Notes under the pieces: model-generated
The model's database searches: none
What the model was told of the DNA's origin: nothing
Seen by the model: only the letters and a program-made list of their open reading frames with translations
Assembly: GCA_030431755.1 (NCBI GenBank)
Contig: JAUIIK010000038.1
Location: forward strand, 1 to 39,467
Length of the DNA stretch: 39,467 bases
Reading direction: 5' to 3'
Origin: Chloroflexia bacterium
GTDB taxonomy: Bacteria > Chloroflexota > Chloroflexia > Thermomicrobiales > CFX8
Shown: in pieces, positions 31,655 through 39,066 of the stretch
Position numbering within the stretch: the first letter of the stretch is position 1
Layout of the letters: each line of letters begins with the position of its first letter
Made by a program: the position numbers and the translations under genes

Positions 31655-31687
31655 TTGACAGAATGTCAATGAAATTCCTGCTACAAT
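31655..31687 (+). promoter_or_regulatory. palindromic operator-like element and -10 upstream of the HPRT fusion
   Basis: TTGACA-GAA-TGTCAA (31655-31669) is a perfect 6-bp palindrome with a 3-base centre, followed by TACAAT (31682-31687). TTGACA and TACAAT match sigma-70 boxes, but the 21-base spacing is long. The site may be a regulator-binding palindrome overlapping a promoter. The gene starts at 31760. Confidence 0.45.
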
Positions 31688-31759
31688 GCCTGTAACGCGA
31701 TGGCGAGGCGCACCAAAGGCTCTTGAAAGCCGCGTCCAACGATTCACCAAGGACCTGCC

Positions 31760-32776
31760 ATGGCGAACTTCAAGCCCGAAAATGGGCGCACATCCGAGAA
31801 TCCGCCAACCGGCGATGACTGCCGGAGGCCTTCCTCACCGCTCGAAGCCACCGATGTTCCCGCCCCATTTGTCCACCCCGCCGAAACCGAGTTTGCCGCC
31901 TTCCTCGACTTCTATCGTATCCGCTGGGAATACGAACCGAAGTCCTTTCCGTTGCGCTGGCGCAATGGCCGCATCGCAGAGATGTTCACGCCGGACTTCT
32001 ACCTGCCGGAACAGGATCTCTTCGTCGAGCTGACGACGATGAAGCAGTCGCTCGTCACCCGCAAGCATCGCAAGATCAGGCGCTTCAAGTCGATGTACCC
32101 GAACGTCAACGTCACCCTGGTGCATCGCAAGGCGTTCCACGAGCTGCTCGGGCGCTTCGGCTACGGCTCGATCGACATTAGCTCATTGGCGGTCGAGGAC
32201 ATCGAGCGCATCCTGCTCTCGGCCAGCGAGATCAAGGAGCGGGTAGCCGAGCTTGGCCGGCAGATCTCCGAAGACTATGCCGGGGAATCGCTGGTGCTCG
32301 TCGGATTGCTCAAGGGCATCACCTTCTTCCTGGCCGACCTGGCGCGCGAGATCACTCGCCCGCTGGCTATCGACTACCTCTCGCTGGCGAACCCGAACGT
32401 CGCCCCGGCGGGCATTGAGATCGAACGCACCCTTGACCTCGATATCCGTGGCAAGCATGTGATTCTGGTTGAGGACATCGTCAACACCGGCCTGACGATG
32501 GACTTCATCCTGCGCTCGCTCCAGGTCCACCAGCCAGCCAGCCTGGAGGTCTGCGCGTTGCTCGACAAGGTCGACCGGCGCATGGTCGGGGTCGATGTGA
32601 AGTATGTCGGCTTCGAGATCCCGAACGAGTACGTCGTCGGCTACGGCCTCGACCACCGCGAGCTCTACCGCAACCTGCCGTTCATCTGTGTTCTCAAGCG
32701 CCACGTCTATGAGGAAGCGGACGTGACCTCGTTGAGCGACCTCGTCGCCATCGGCATGGGTGGCGCGGGAGGCTAG
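31760..32776 (+). CDS. hpt: hypoxanthine phosphoribosyltransferase with nuclease-like N-terminal extension
   Basis: Purine salvage enzyme with an unusual added domain. ATG 31760 has AAGGA upstream. Residues about 145-338 are an HPRT: LVLVGLLKGITFFLADLARE, IDYLSLA, the PRPP loop VILVEDIVNTGLT (234-246), ALLDK (Lys270) and GFEIPNEYVVGYGLD. In human HGPRT the loop is EDIIDTG with catalytic Asp137; here that position is Asn242. Residues about 38-130 resemble a PD-(D/E)xK-type fold: ETEFAAFLDFYRIRWEYEP, FTPDFYLPEQDLFVELTTMK with Asp79 and Glu90, then a basic helix KHRKIRRFK. The motif lysine is not in its usual place. Ordinary HPRTs are about 180 residues; this is 338. Confidence 0.88.
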   Translation: MANFKPENGRTSENPPTGDDCRRPSSPLEATDVPAPFVHPAETEFAAFLDFYRIRWEYEPKSFPLRWRNGRIAEMFTPDFYLPEQDLFVELTTMKQSLVTRKHRKIRRFKSMYPNVNVTLVHRKAFHELLGRFGYGSIDISSLAVEDIERILLSASEIKERVAELGRQISEDYAGESLVLVGLLKGITFFLADLAREITRPLAIDYLSLANPNVAPAGIEIERTLDLDIRGKHVILVEDIVNTGLTMDFILRSLQVHQPASLEVCALLDKVDRRMVGVDVKYVGFEIPNEYVVGYGLDHRELYRNLPFICVLKRHVYEEADVTSLSDLVAIGMGGAGG

Positions 32777-33031
32777 CGGGCGACGCTTCCGGCAGGCTCT
32801 GGATCTACCCACATTTCACTCCGGGAATCTCGCGCTCAACAGTTTCGCGATGCGTGTGACTCTATGACGGCTTGCTGCTTGTGAGCGGCGGGATTGGCTA
32901 CAGTACACTCTGCGCGTTCACGTTGGCCGGGTGAGGCGTATTGTGCGGCGTAGTTACAGGCGATTCATCCTCCCGCAAAACTCACCAACCAGCGCCGCCG
33001 GCCATTGGACCTGCAAGGTGGAAACTCGTCG

Positions 33032-33982
33032 ATGAGCGAACAAGTCGAAGAAATCCGATGCCGGCTCTGCGCCACGATGTTCCCGGAGACCGACCGGTTC
33101 TGCCCGAACTGTCGCGAGCCACGTCCCGATGTCCACGAAGATCTCCTGATGGCGTCGCGGCTGACCGGCGTGCGCTACGAGATCCTCCTGCAACGCGCCT
33201 GGGCCGAGGATGGGTTGATCCGGATTCGCCAGCCCGACGCCGCCATCGCCCAGGGGGCGACCGAGCCTATCGAAAATGTCGAGCCCTCGCTCTTCGACCG
33301 GCTGATCGGCCAGCGCGACCGGGCGACGATCGGCTGTCTGGTGCTCTTTGGGATTGTCTTTTTCCTGGTCGTTGGCGCGGCGGTCGTGATCTTCGTCCGG
33401 GACAATCTCAATGATGATGACGACGACGGCCAGGCGGCGCAGCCGACTACCGCGCTAACCGCCACGGCGACTGCCTCGCCAACGCCGGAAGGCGGTCAAG
33501 ACGGGGCCGGTAGCGGTGATGGCACAGCAGCCGAGAACGGTGACGGGAGCGGCTCAGGCGACGAGGCCACGCCCGTGCCGACGCCGGATGTCTTTGTGCT
33601 CATTCTGAATCCGGCGATCCCGGCCACTTTCTCCGATGGCGCGCAGGTGCGCCTGATCGCGACCAACCTCTCGGTCATCAGCCCGGACGGCAGCGCGACG
33701 CCGGAGGCGGGCTTCCGTTTCGTCGCGATCCAGGTCGAGGTCTGCGCCGGGTCCGAGGCGCTGCCGAGCGCGCCTGGCCACTGGCAGCTGGAGCTGCCGG
33801 ACGGCTCGCGCTACCTCCCGGTGACGCCGGTTGCCCTGCCGAACATCGAGTCGGTCACACTGGCGTCGAACGATTGCAACTCGGGTTGGATCACCTTCGA
33901 AGCGCCGATAGCGGCAAATCCCGCCTACGTCCTGATGTCCAACCCATCGCACGAGATCATCCGCTACGGTTGGCCCGAGTAG
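33032..33982 (+). CDS. zinc-ribbon, single-pass membrane protein with extracellular domain
   Basis: Protein of unknown function. ATG 33032 is chosen because AAGGTGG lies upstream and it opens into the zinc ribbon: Cys10-x2-Cys13 and Cys24-x2-Cys27 (CRLC...CPNC). Residues 30-95 are a soluble segment, 99-122 a transmembrane helix (IGCLVLFGIVFFLVVGAAVVIF), and 126-190 a disordered acidic, Thr/Ser/Gly-rich linker of the ATATASPTPEGG type. The C-terminal ~125 residues form a beta-rich domain resembling DUF4352-type Ig-like domains (FRFVAIQVEVCAG...GHWQLELPDGSRYLP...GWITFEAP). 316 aa. The layout puts the ribbon in the cytoplasm and the beta domain outside. Confidence 0.75.
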   Translation: MSEQVEEIRCRLCATMFPETDRFCPNCREPRPDVHEDLLMASRLTGVRYEILLQRAWAEDGLIRIRQPDAAIAQGATEPIENVEPSLFDRLIGQRDRATIGCLVLFGIVFFLVVGAAVVIFVRDNLNDDDDDGQAAQPTTALTATATASPTPEGGQDGAGSGDGTAAENGDGSGSGDEATPVPTPDVFVLILNPAIPATFSDGAQVRLIATNLSVISPDGSATPEAGFRFVAIQVEVCAGSEALPSAPGHWQLELPDGSRYLPVTPVALPNIESVTLASNDCNSGWITFEAPIAANPAYVLMSNPSHEIIRYGWPE

Positions 33983-34025
33983 CCTGCGCGTAGCCGCGCC
34001 ACTGTCAGGGAAGGGCAGTCGAGCC

Positions 34026-34433
34026 ATGAGCGATCAGATCGAGTCCGTTGGCGGGTTCAGCGTGATCCGAGCGGGAGGCGATGGCATCCACTTCGGTGAT
34101 TACCATAACGCTGTGGGAGTCAACGCCCACACTGTCGGCTCGGCCGGCCTGTCGATGGATCTCCAGACGATCCCTCCGGGCGTGGAATCGCCGCCGCACA
34201 TCCACGCCGGCTTCGAGGTCGCGCTCTACATCCTCTCCGGGCGGATCATCCATCGCTGGGGCGCGCGGCTTGAATACGAGGCGGCGGCCGGCCCCGGCGA
34301 CATGCTCTATGTCAGCCCAGATCTACCGCACCAGAGCCTTAACGCCAGCGACAGCGAGCCGGTCGTGTTGGTTGTAGCCCGAACCACCGCCGACGGCGCG
34401 GCCGGCAACGTACCGTACACTCTGCCCGAGTAG
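34026..34433 (+). CDS. cupin-domain protein
   Basis: Small single-cupin protein (135 aa) of unknown substrate. Cupin motif 1 is PPGVESPPHIHAGFEVALYILSGRI (metal His-x-His and Glu) and motif 2 is GPGDMLYVSPDLPHQSLNAS (His). GAGCC precedes the ATG at 34026. It lies 43 bases after the zinc-ribbon gene and about 70 before the radical SAM selenoprotein gene on the same strand, so these may form one transcript. Proteins of this size are often metal-dependent dioxygenases, isomerases or sensors. Confidence 0.85.
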   Translation: MSDQIESVGGFSVIRAGGDGIHFGDYHNAVGVNAHTVGSAGLSMDLQTIPPGVESPPHIHAGFEVALYILSGRIIHRWGARLEYEAAAGPGDMLYVSPDLPHQSLNASDSEPVVLVVARTTADGAAGNVPYTLPE

Positions 34434-34505
34434 CTCGCGCATAGCGCCGGGCGGGCAGATCGACTAGGCTTGGTCTGTCGAGTGTATCGGGAGGCAACAC
34501 CGCGG

Positions 34506-36002
34506 ATGGCGCTGACGAAACAACCGCCCACAATGGCAGTCGAACTGGCTGAGCCCGGCGCGATCCTGCTCGTCTCCTGCTACGAACTGGGCCGTCAGCC
34601 GCTGAATCTGGCCTTCCCGCTGGCCTATCTGCGCGAAGCCGGCTATGCCCCGACGGTCGTCGACACGGCAGTCAACGCCTTGACCAGCGCACAGATCGAG
34701 CAGGCGCGGCTCGTCGCCATTTCGGTGCCGATGCATACCGCCTTGCGGCTTGGCTTGCAAGTCGCCGAACAGGTGCGCTTGCTGAATCCGGATGCCCACA
34801 TCTGCTTCTACGGCCTCTACGCCTGGCTCAATGCCGATTACCTGCTGCGCCAGGCGGCGGACTATGTCATTGGCGGCGAGTTCGAAGCGCCGCTCCTGCG
34901 GCTCATCGAGAGCCTGGAGCAGGGGCAGTCGGGAGCTGTCGACGGCGTCAGCAGCCGCGAGCAGCGTGTCGAGCCGTCGCTGGAGCGGGTCAGCTTCTTC
35001 GCGCCCGACCGCGCCGACTTGCCGGACATGCAGGACTACGCTTGGCTTATTGACGGTGAGCGCAATGTCCCGGCCGGCTATGCCGAGGCGACGCGTGGCT
35101 GCCACCATCTCTGCCGCCACTGCCCGGTTGTCCCGATCTACAACGGCCGCTTCTTTGCCGTGCCGCGCACAGTCGTCATCGACGACATCCGGCGACAGGT
35201 CGAGGGCGGGGCAGGCCACATCACCTTCGGCGACCCCGACGCGCTCAACGGGCCAACCCACCTGCTGCGCATCATGCGGGCGGTCCATGACGAGTATCCC
35301 GAGGTGACCTTCGACATCACCACCCGCATCGAGCACATCATCGAGCATCGCGAGATCTTCCCGGAGCTGGCCGAGCTTGGCTGCATCTTCATCATTTCGG
35401 CGGTCGAGTCCGTCAGCAACCTCGTGCTTGAGAAGATCGACAAGGGGCACACGAAGAGCGACATCGTCGAGGCGCTCGGCATCTGCAACGCCGCCGGTAT
35501 CGCCCTGCGACCGTCGCTCTTGCCATTCACACCCTGGACGACGTTGGCGGACTACATCGAGCTCGTCGAGTTCATCGAGACGCACGACCTGATCGAAAAC
35601 GTCGACCCGGTCCACCTTTCGATCCGCTTGCTGGTGCCGCCCGGCTCGGCCTTGCTCGACCAGCCGGAGACTGCTGACTGGATCGGCCCGCTTGACGAGG
35701 CATCATTTACCTATAGCTGGACGCACGCTGACCCCCGCGTCGACGCGCTCCAGCGAACCGTCGCACAACTCGCTGAAACAGCCGCCGAGCAGGAATGGGA
35801 TGCGTTCACGACCTTCGACGCGATCCGGGCGGCTGCCTATGAGGCTTCAGGCTCAACACCGCCGATTGGCGCGACGCGCCGGAGATCGCGCAAGGCCCCG
35901 CCACGGCTCACCGAATCGTGGTTCTGCTGAGCGGAGCCCACCGCGAGCCAGTTAGGCGCGCAACAGCAACACAGCAGCGGCTTCCCGGTCAGACTCGACT
36001 GA
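34506..36002 (+). CDS. B12-binding/radical SAM selenoprotein with CUAEP tail
   Basis: Radical SAM enzyme of 498 residues if the in-frame TGA at 35928-35930 is read as selenocysteine. ATG 34506 follows GGGAGG (12 bases); GTG 34482 and TTG 34470 are alternatives. Residues about 18-140 resemble a cobalamin-binding-type domain (LLVSCYELGRQPLNLAFPLAYLREAGY, VAISVPMHTAL). The [4Fe-4S] motif is Cys199-x3-Cys203-x2-Cys206 (GCHHLCRHC), followed by GHITFGDPD and DITTRIEH, as in the TIM barrel. The tail reads SWF-Cys474-Sec475-Ala-Glu-Pro, then 20 residues to a TGA at 36000-36002. This matches the tail I recall from NCBI's CUAEP/CCAEP-tail radical SAM family, whose members carry Cys-Sec or Cys-Cys. A conventional reading would end at 35930 and lose the tail. 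Substrate unknown. Confidence 0.88.
35928..35930 (+). other. in-frame TGA read as selenocysteine
   Basis: The codons around this TGA are TGC TGA GCG GAG CCC, giving Cys-Sec-Ala-Glu-Pro. The frame stays open for 20 more codons to a TGA at 36000-36002. The exact match to the CUAEP tail is the main evidence for recoding. Confidence 0.82.
35942..35960 (+). promoter_or_regulatory. candidate bacterial SECIS hairpin
   Basis: CGC (35942-35944) and GCC (35947-35949), with a GA bulge between, pair with GGC (35955-35957) and GCG (35958-35960) around the loop AGTTA (35950-35954). The loop begins 19 bases after the TGA and has G at its second base, which fits the reported bacterial SECIS constraints (loop about 16-37 bases downstream, G among the first two loop bases). 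An outer stem, CTGCTG (35924-35929) with CAGCAG (35972-35977), would close the structure around the TGA. Paired by hand, not by a folding program. Confidence 0.55.
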
Positions 36003-36371
36003 CACAGACTGGCGTTGGACACCGCGTGTCTCTGCGCGTGGATTGCCGTCGGTTGCCCTTGAGATCTCACGATCAACCAGCATGCACCCGGAGCTATCCA
36101 GCACCGCAATTGGCATCCCGCCGTAGTGATTTACGAGCACCTGGGCCGCGCCTCGGGTGAGACCAGACCTGTCGCCCCGGCTTGTTCGGCAGATCAAGCT
36201 GCATTGATCTTGGTTGCTTCGATCTATTCGTAGGGGTGGAGTTCATCTCCACCCGGCTACGGGCTCGAAGACAAGACCGGGTGGAGATGAACTCCACCCC
36301 TACGATGTTGTGCATGGCTTCTTCTGGGGCTGGTGAGGAAGCGTGTCTTGCTCGATTGCGCTTGGACGGGG
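36003..36371. other. intergenic region after the selenoprotein gene
   Basis: These 369 bases lie between convergent genes. Apart from palindromic repeat copy D (36229-36304) I see no supported gene. Short open frames on the minus strand across 35837-36197 have no recognisable content and overlap the selenoprotein tail. Confidence 0.5.
36229..36304. repeat. palindromic repeat, copy D
   Basis: Arms 36229-36256 (CGTAGGGGTGGAGTTCATC...) and 36277-36304 are perfect 28-base reverse complements around a 20-base spacer. Each arm folds as GGGTGGAG-ATGAA-CTCCACCC. Compared with copy B, G-to-A and C-to-T changes occur in all four stem strands, preserving pairing. Confidence 0.87.
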
Positions 36372-37445
36372 TCAGTCGTCCCGGTCGTCGTTGGTGGCGA
36401 TGCGGCTGAGGCGGGTGAGTTGCTGGCGGGTGCCGATGGCGAGCAGTGTGTCGCCGGCGCTGATGAGCGTTGCGGCGGTTGGGTTGGCGATGCGCGTGCC
36501 GTCTGAACGCACGATCGCCAGCAATAGCGTGCCCGTGTCGCGGCCGATCTGGGAGTCGTGGATCGTCTGGCCGACGATGCGCGAACGCGACCCGACGGCG
36601 ATCTCTTCCAGCCAGAATTCGAGCCCGGCCGAATAGATGACCGTGTCGAGGAACTCGATCACCCGGGGCCGGACGACGACCCCGGCCAGGCGGTGGCCGG
36701 CGATGGTGTAGGGCGAGACGACATGCTCCGCGCCGGCGAGCTGGAGCTTGCGCTCGGTCTCCGGCGTCGATGACCGTGAAGCGATGATGATCTCCGGGTT
36801 GAGCACGCGGGCCGAGAGCGTGATGAAGACGTTCTGGGCGTCGTCATCCAGGGCCGAGATGAGCGCGTAGGCGCGGTCGATCCCAGCCGAGGAGAGGACG
36901 AAGTCGTCGGTCGCGTCGCCGTTGATGACGAGGTAGCCCAGCGCCGCCGATTCCGCCACCCGGTCGGGGCTGCTGTCGATCAGGACGAAGGGCACGGCTT
37001 CGGCGTTGAGCTCGCGGGCGACGCTCATGCCGACGCGTCCGAAGCCGCAGATGATAACGTGGCCGGACAACGCCTCGATGGCCGAGCGGATACGTCGCTC
37101 TCTGGCGCGCCCGGTCAGCTCGCTCTCAACGAGCGATGAGGCCAGGCTGGTGACGGTATAGCCGAAGATCGAGATGCCGCCGACAATCAGCAGCGCGGTG
37201 AGAATGCGTCCGGAAAAATCGAGCGGCCGAACTTCGCCGTAGCCGACGGTCGTGATCGAGATGATCGTCATATAGAAGCTGTCGGAGAAGTTCCAGCCTT
37301 CGAGGGCCATATAGCCGATTGTGCCGCCGCAGATGACGAGCAAGCTGGCGATGATTGCCCGCATGAATTGCTGGCGGGCGGTTACGCCAGGGCTGAAGAC
37401 CTGCAATCGAACAGAGTCTCTGCCGGTTCTTCGAGCGAGCATCAT
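36372..37445 (-). CDS. potassium channel protein with RCK (TrkA-N/TrkA-C) domains
   Basis: Two-transmembrane K+ channel subunit with regulatory RCK region, of the MthK/Kch type. ATG 37445 chosen (TTG 37454 and ATG 37442 nearby). First helix about residues 27-48 (FMRAIIASLLVICGGTIGYMAL), pore loop and selectivity filter TTVGYGE (65-71), second helix about 80-106. TrkA-N Rossmann domain: HVIICGFGRVGMSVARELN with GFGRVG at 134-139, then VINGDATDD. TrkA-C domain: the last ~80 residues (IGRDTGTLLLAIVRSDGTRIANPTAATLISAGDTLLAIG). 357 aa. Ligand (NAD(H), ATP or Ca2+) not predictable. Confidence 0.94.
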   Translation of the reverse strand: MMLARRTGRDSVRLQVFSPGVTARQQFMRAIIASLLVICGGTIGYMALEGWNFSDSFYMTIISITTVGYGEVRPLDFSGRILTALLIVGGISIFGYTVTSLASSLVESELTGRARERRIRSAIEALSGHVIICGFGRVGMSVARELNAEAVPFVLIDSSPDRVAESAALGYLVINGDATDDFVLSSAGIDRAYALISALDDDAQNVFITLSARVLNPEIIIASRSSTPETERKLQLAGAEHVVSPYTIAGHRLAGVVVRPRVIEFLDTVIYSAGLEFWLEEIAVGSRSRIVGQTIHDSQIGRDTGTLLLAIVRSDGTRIANPTAATLISAGDTLLAIGTRQQLTRLSRIATNDDRDD

Positions 37446-37555
37446 TAAATGCAATTCCCACCGTTGCGCGGCTGACCGGCTATCTGTGATCGGTGGGGCT
37501 GGAATACGCTCACATGGCTATCTTGCTGCCGGCACCCTGCCCCGTAGTTCTCAGG

Positions 37556-38299
37556 CTATGCGACGACGGCTTCCTCAGTGAAGCTGGCATTGGTGAAGAC
37601 TTCGCTGACATCGTCGAGATCTTCGAGCGCCTCGAAGAGCCGCATGGCCTTGCCGACGCTGCCGGATTCGAGCTCGAGCGGCGTCTGCGGCAGCCGGGTG
37701 ACGTTCATCTCCGAGAAATCGACGCCAGCCTCGCGCATCGCGTTGGCAACGTCGGTCAGGTCGCCCGGTTCGGTTGTCACGACGATCTCGTCCTCGTCCG
37801 TTTCGACATCGCTCGCGCCGGCGTCGATGGCTATCAGGCCGACCTCGTCCGGATCTGCGCCATTGACCGGAATGACGACCTGGCCGACGGTGTCGAATTG
37901 CCAGGCCACCGAGCCTGTCTCGCCGAGCGAGCCGCCGTGGCGAGTGAAGGCATTGCGTACCTCCGCCGCCGTGCGGTTGCGATTGTCGGTCAGGGCGATG
38001 GCGAGCACGGCGACGCCGCCGGGGCCATAGCCCTCGTAGACGACCGTCTCAAACGAGTCGGCGTCGGCGTTCGCGCCGCTGGCCTTGTCGATTGCTCGCT
38101 CGATCGTGTCGTTCGGCATGCCGTCGCGCTTGGCGCGGTCGATCGCCAGCCGCAGGCGGACGTTGGCGTCCGGATCAGGGCCGCCTTCGCGGGTCGCGAC
38201 CTGGATTTCGCGCGAGAGCTTGGAGAAGTTCGCGCCCTTCTTGCTGTCGTTGGCGGCTTTCTTGCGCTTGATTTTGGACCACTTGTTATGACCAGCCAT
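37556..38299 (-). CDS. yebC: YebC/PmpR-family regulator (TACO1-like translation factor)
   Basis: Conserved bacterial protein of the YebC/PmpR/TACO1 family. It starts MAGHNKWSKIKRKKAANDSKKGANFSKLSREIQVA, the near-invariant family N-terminus, and runs 247 aa. Other landmarks: GGPDPDANVRLRLAIDRAKRDGMPNDTIERAI, YEGYGPGGVAVLAIALTDNRNRTAAEVRNAFTRHGGSLGETGSVAWQFD, and MREAGVDFSEMNVTRLPQTPLEL. Early work assigned transcriptional repression; more recent work on the family supports a ribosome-associated role in relieving translational pausing. Often beside ruvC, but not in this window. Confidence 0.96.
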   Translation of the reverse strand: MAGHNKWSKIKRKKAANDSKKGANFSKLSREIQVATREGGPDPDANVRLRLAIDRAKRDGMPNDTIERAIDKASGANADADSFETVVYEGYGPGGVAVLAIALTDNRNRTAAEVRNAFTRHGGSLGETGSVAWQFDTVGQVVIPVNGADPDEVGLIAIDAGASDVETDEDEIVVTTEPGDLTDVANAMREAGVDFSEMNVTRLPQTPLELESGSVGKAMRLFEALEDLDDVSEVFTNASFTEEAVVA

Positions 38300-38539
38300 G
38301 CTGCGTCATCCCTTCAGTGCTGTCGTGCGGTGGCGGCTGCGGAGATTGTCGACTGCGCCGTTTGCCGGACCGCCGGCGTGCGGATCAGGTCGTGCGAACA
38401 CGCAATGCAGCCAGCCTCTATTTTCGCATACCGCCGTGGCCCCGGCCAATCCGGCGGTTTCACAGTGGCGCTCGCCTGGGCTAGACTGGCATATCCATCT
38501 GTACCCGCAGTGATTGGTCTGACAAGGAGAGAACAACCG
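38300..38539. other. divergent intergenic region
   Basis: The 240 bases between the divergent yebC and membrane-protein genes should hold both promoters. AAGGAGAG at 38524-38531 is the ribosome-binding site of the downstream gene. I cannot assign -35/-10 boxes reliably. Confidence 0.4.
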
Positions 38540-39010
38540 ATGGACGACCGCAGTATCACGATCCGTATCGACCCGGCCCAGCTGCTGCTGCCGGGACTGG
38601 CCTTCATCAGCGCCATCTTTCTGGTGATCGCCTCATTCGGCCCCTGGGCGTCGATGATCGGTGTCACCTCAGTGAGCGGCATGGACGACAACGGCGTCCT
38701 GACGCTGCCGCTGGCGATCGTCGCCGGGATCGGCGCAATTGCCTACATCGTGCGGCCCGAAACGCGCATCTGGTTGGCCGGGATCATGCTGGCTGCCTTC
38801 GGCCTGGCGGGCTTCGTGGCCGCGATCGACTGGGTCACGATTGCTGATGAGGGCTACGCCCCGTTGCGCGCCGCTACGGTCGGCTGGGGCGTTCAACTGG
38901 CTGCCGTGAGCGCTGCGCTCGGCGCGCTCTTTTCGTTCGCGGCGCTGATGGATTGGGCGCTAGCGCCGGACTCCGGCCGCGAACGTGCCGAAGCACGGGC
39001 GCGCGCCTAG
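38540..39010 (+). CDS. small multi-pass membrane protein, unknown function
   Basis: A 156-residue protein whose ATG (38540) follows AAGGAGAG. Four hydrophobic segments are apparent: about residues 14-35 (LLLPGLAFISAIFLVIASFG), 53-70 (VLTLPLAIVAGIGAIAYIV), 75-97 (IWLAGIMLAAFGLAGFVAAIDWV) and 111-138. The DDRSITIRIDPAQ N-terminus and the Arg/Glu/Ala-rich C-terminus are likely cytoplasmic. No family recognised. It is followed after 56 bases by the aldolase gene on the same strand. Confidence 0.75.
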   Translation: MDDRSITIRIDPAQLLLPGLAFISAIFLVIASFGPWASMIGVTSVSGMDDNGVLTLPLAIVAGIGAIAYIVRPETRIWLAGIMLAAFGLAGFVAAIDWVTIADEGYAPLRAATVGWGVQLAAVSAALGALFSFAALMDWALAPDSGRERAEARARA

Positions 39011-39066
39011 CGACGCGGCACTCGCAATAGCAGAATTCAGGCACAGCCCGGAAGGGGGCGATTCTC

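Noticed and set aside
35837-36197. Small minus-strand open frames over the end of the radical SAM gene
   Set aside because: They overlap the conserved CUAEP read-through tail, and I see no recognisable domain or ribosome-binding site.
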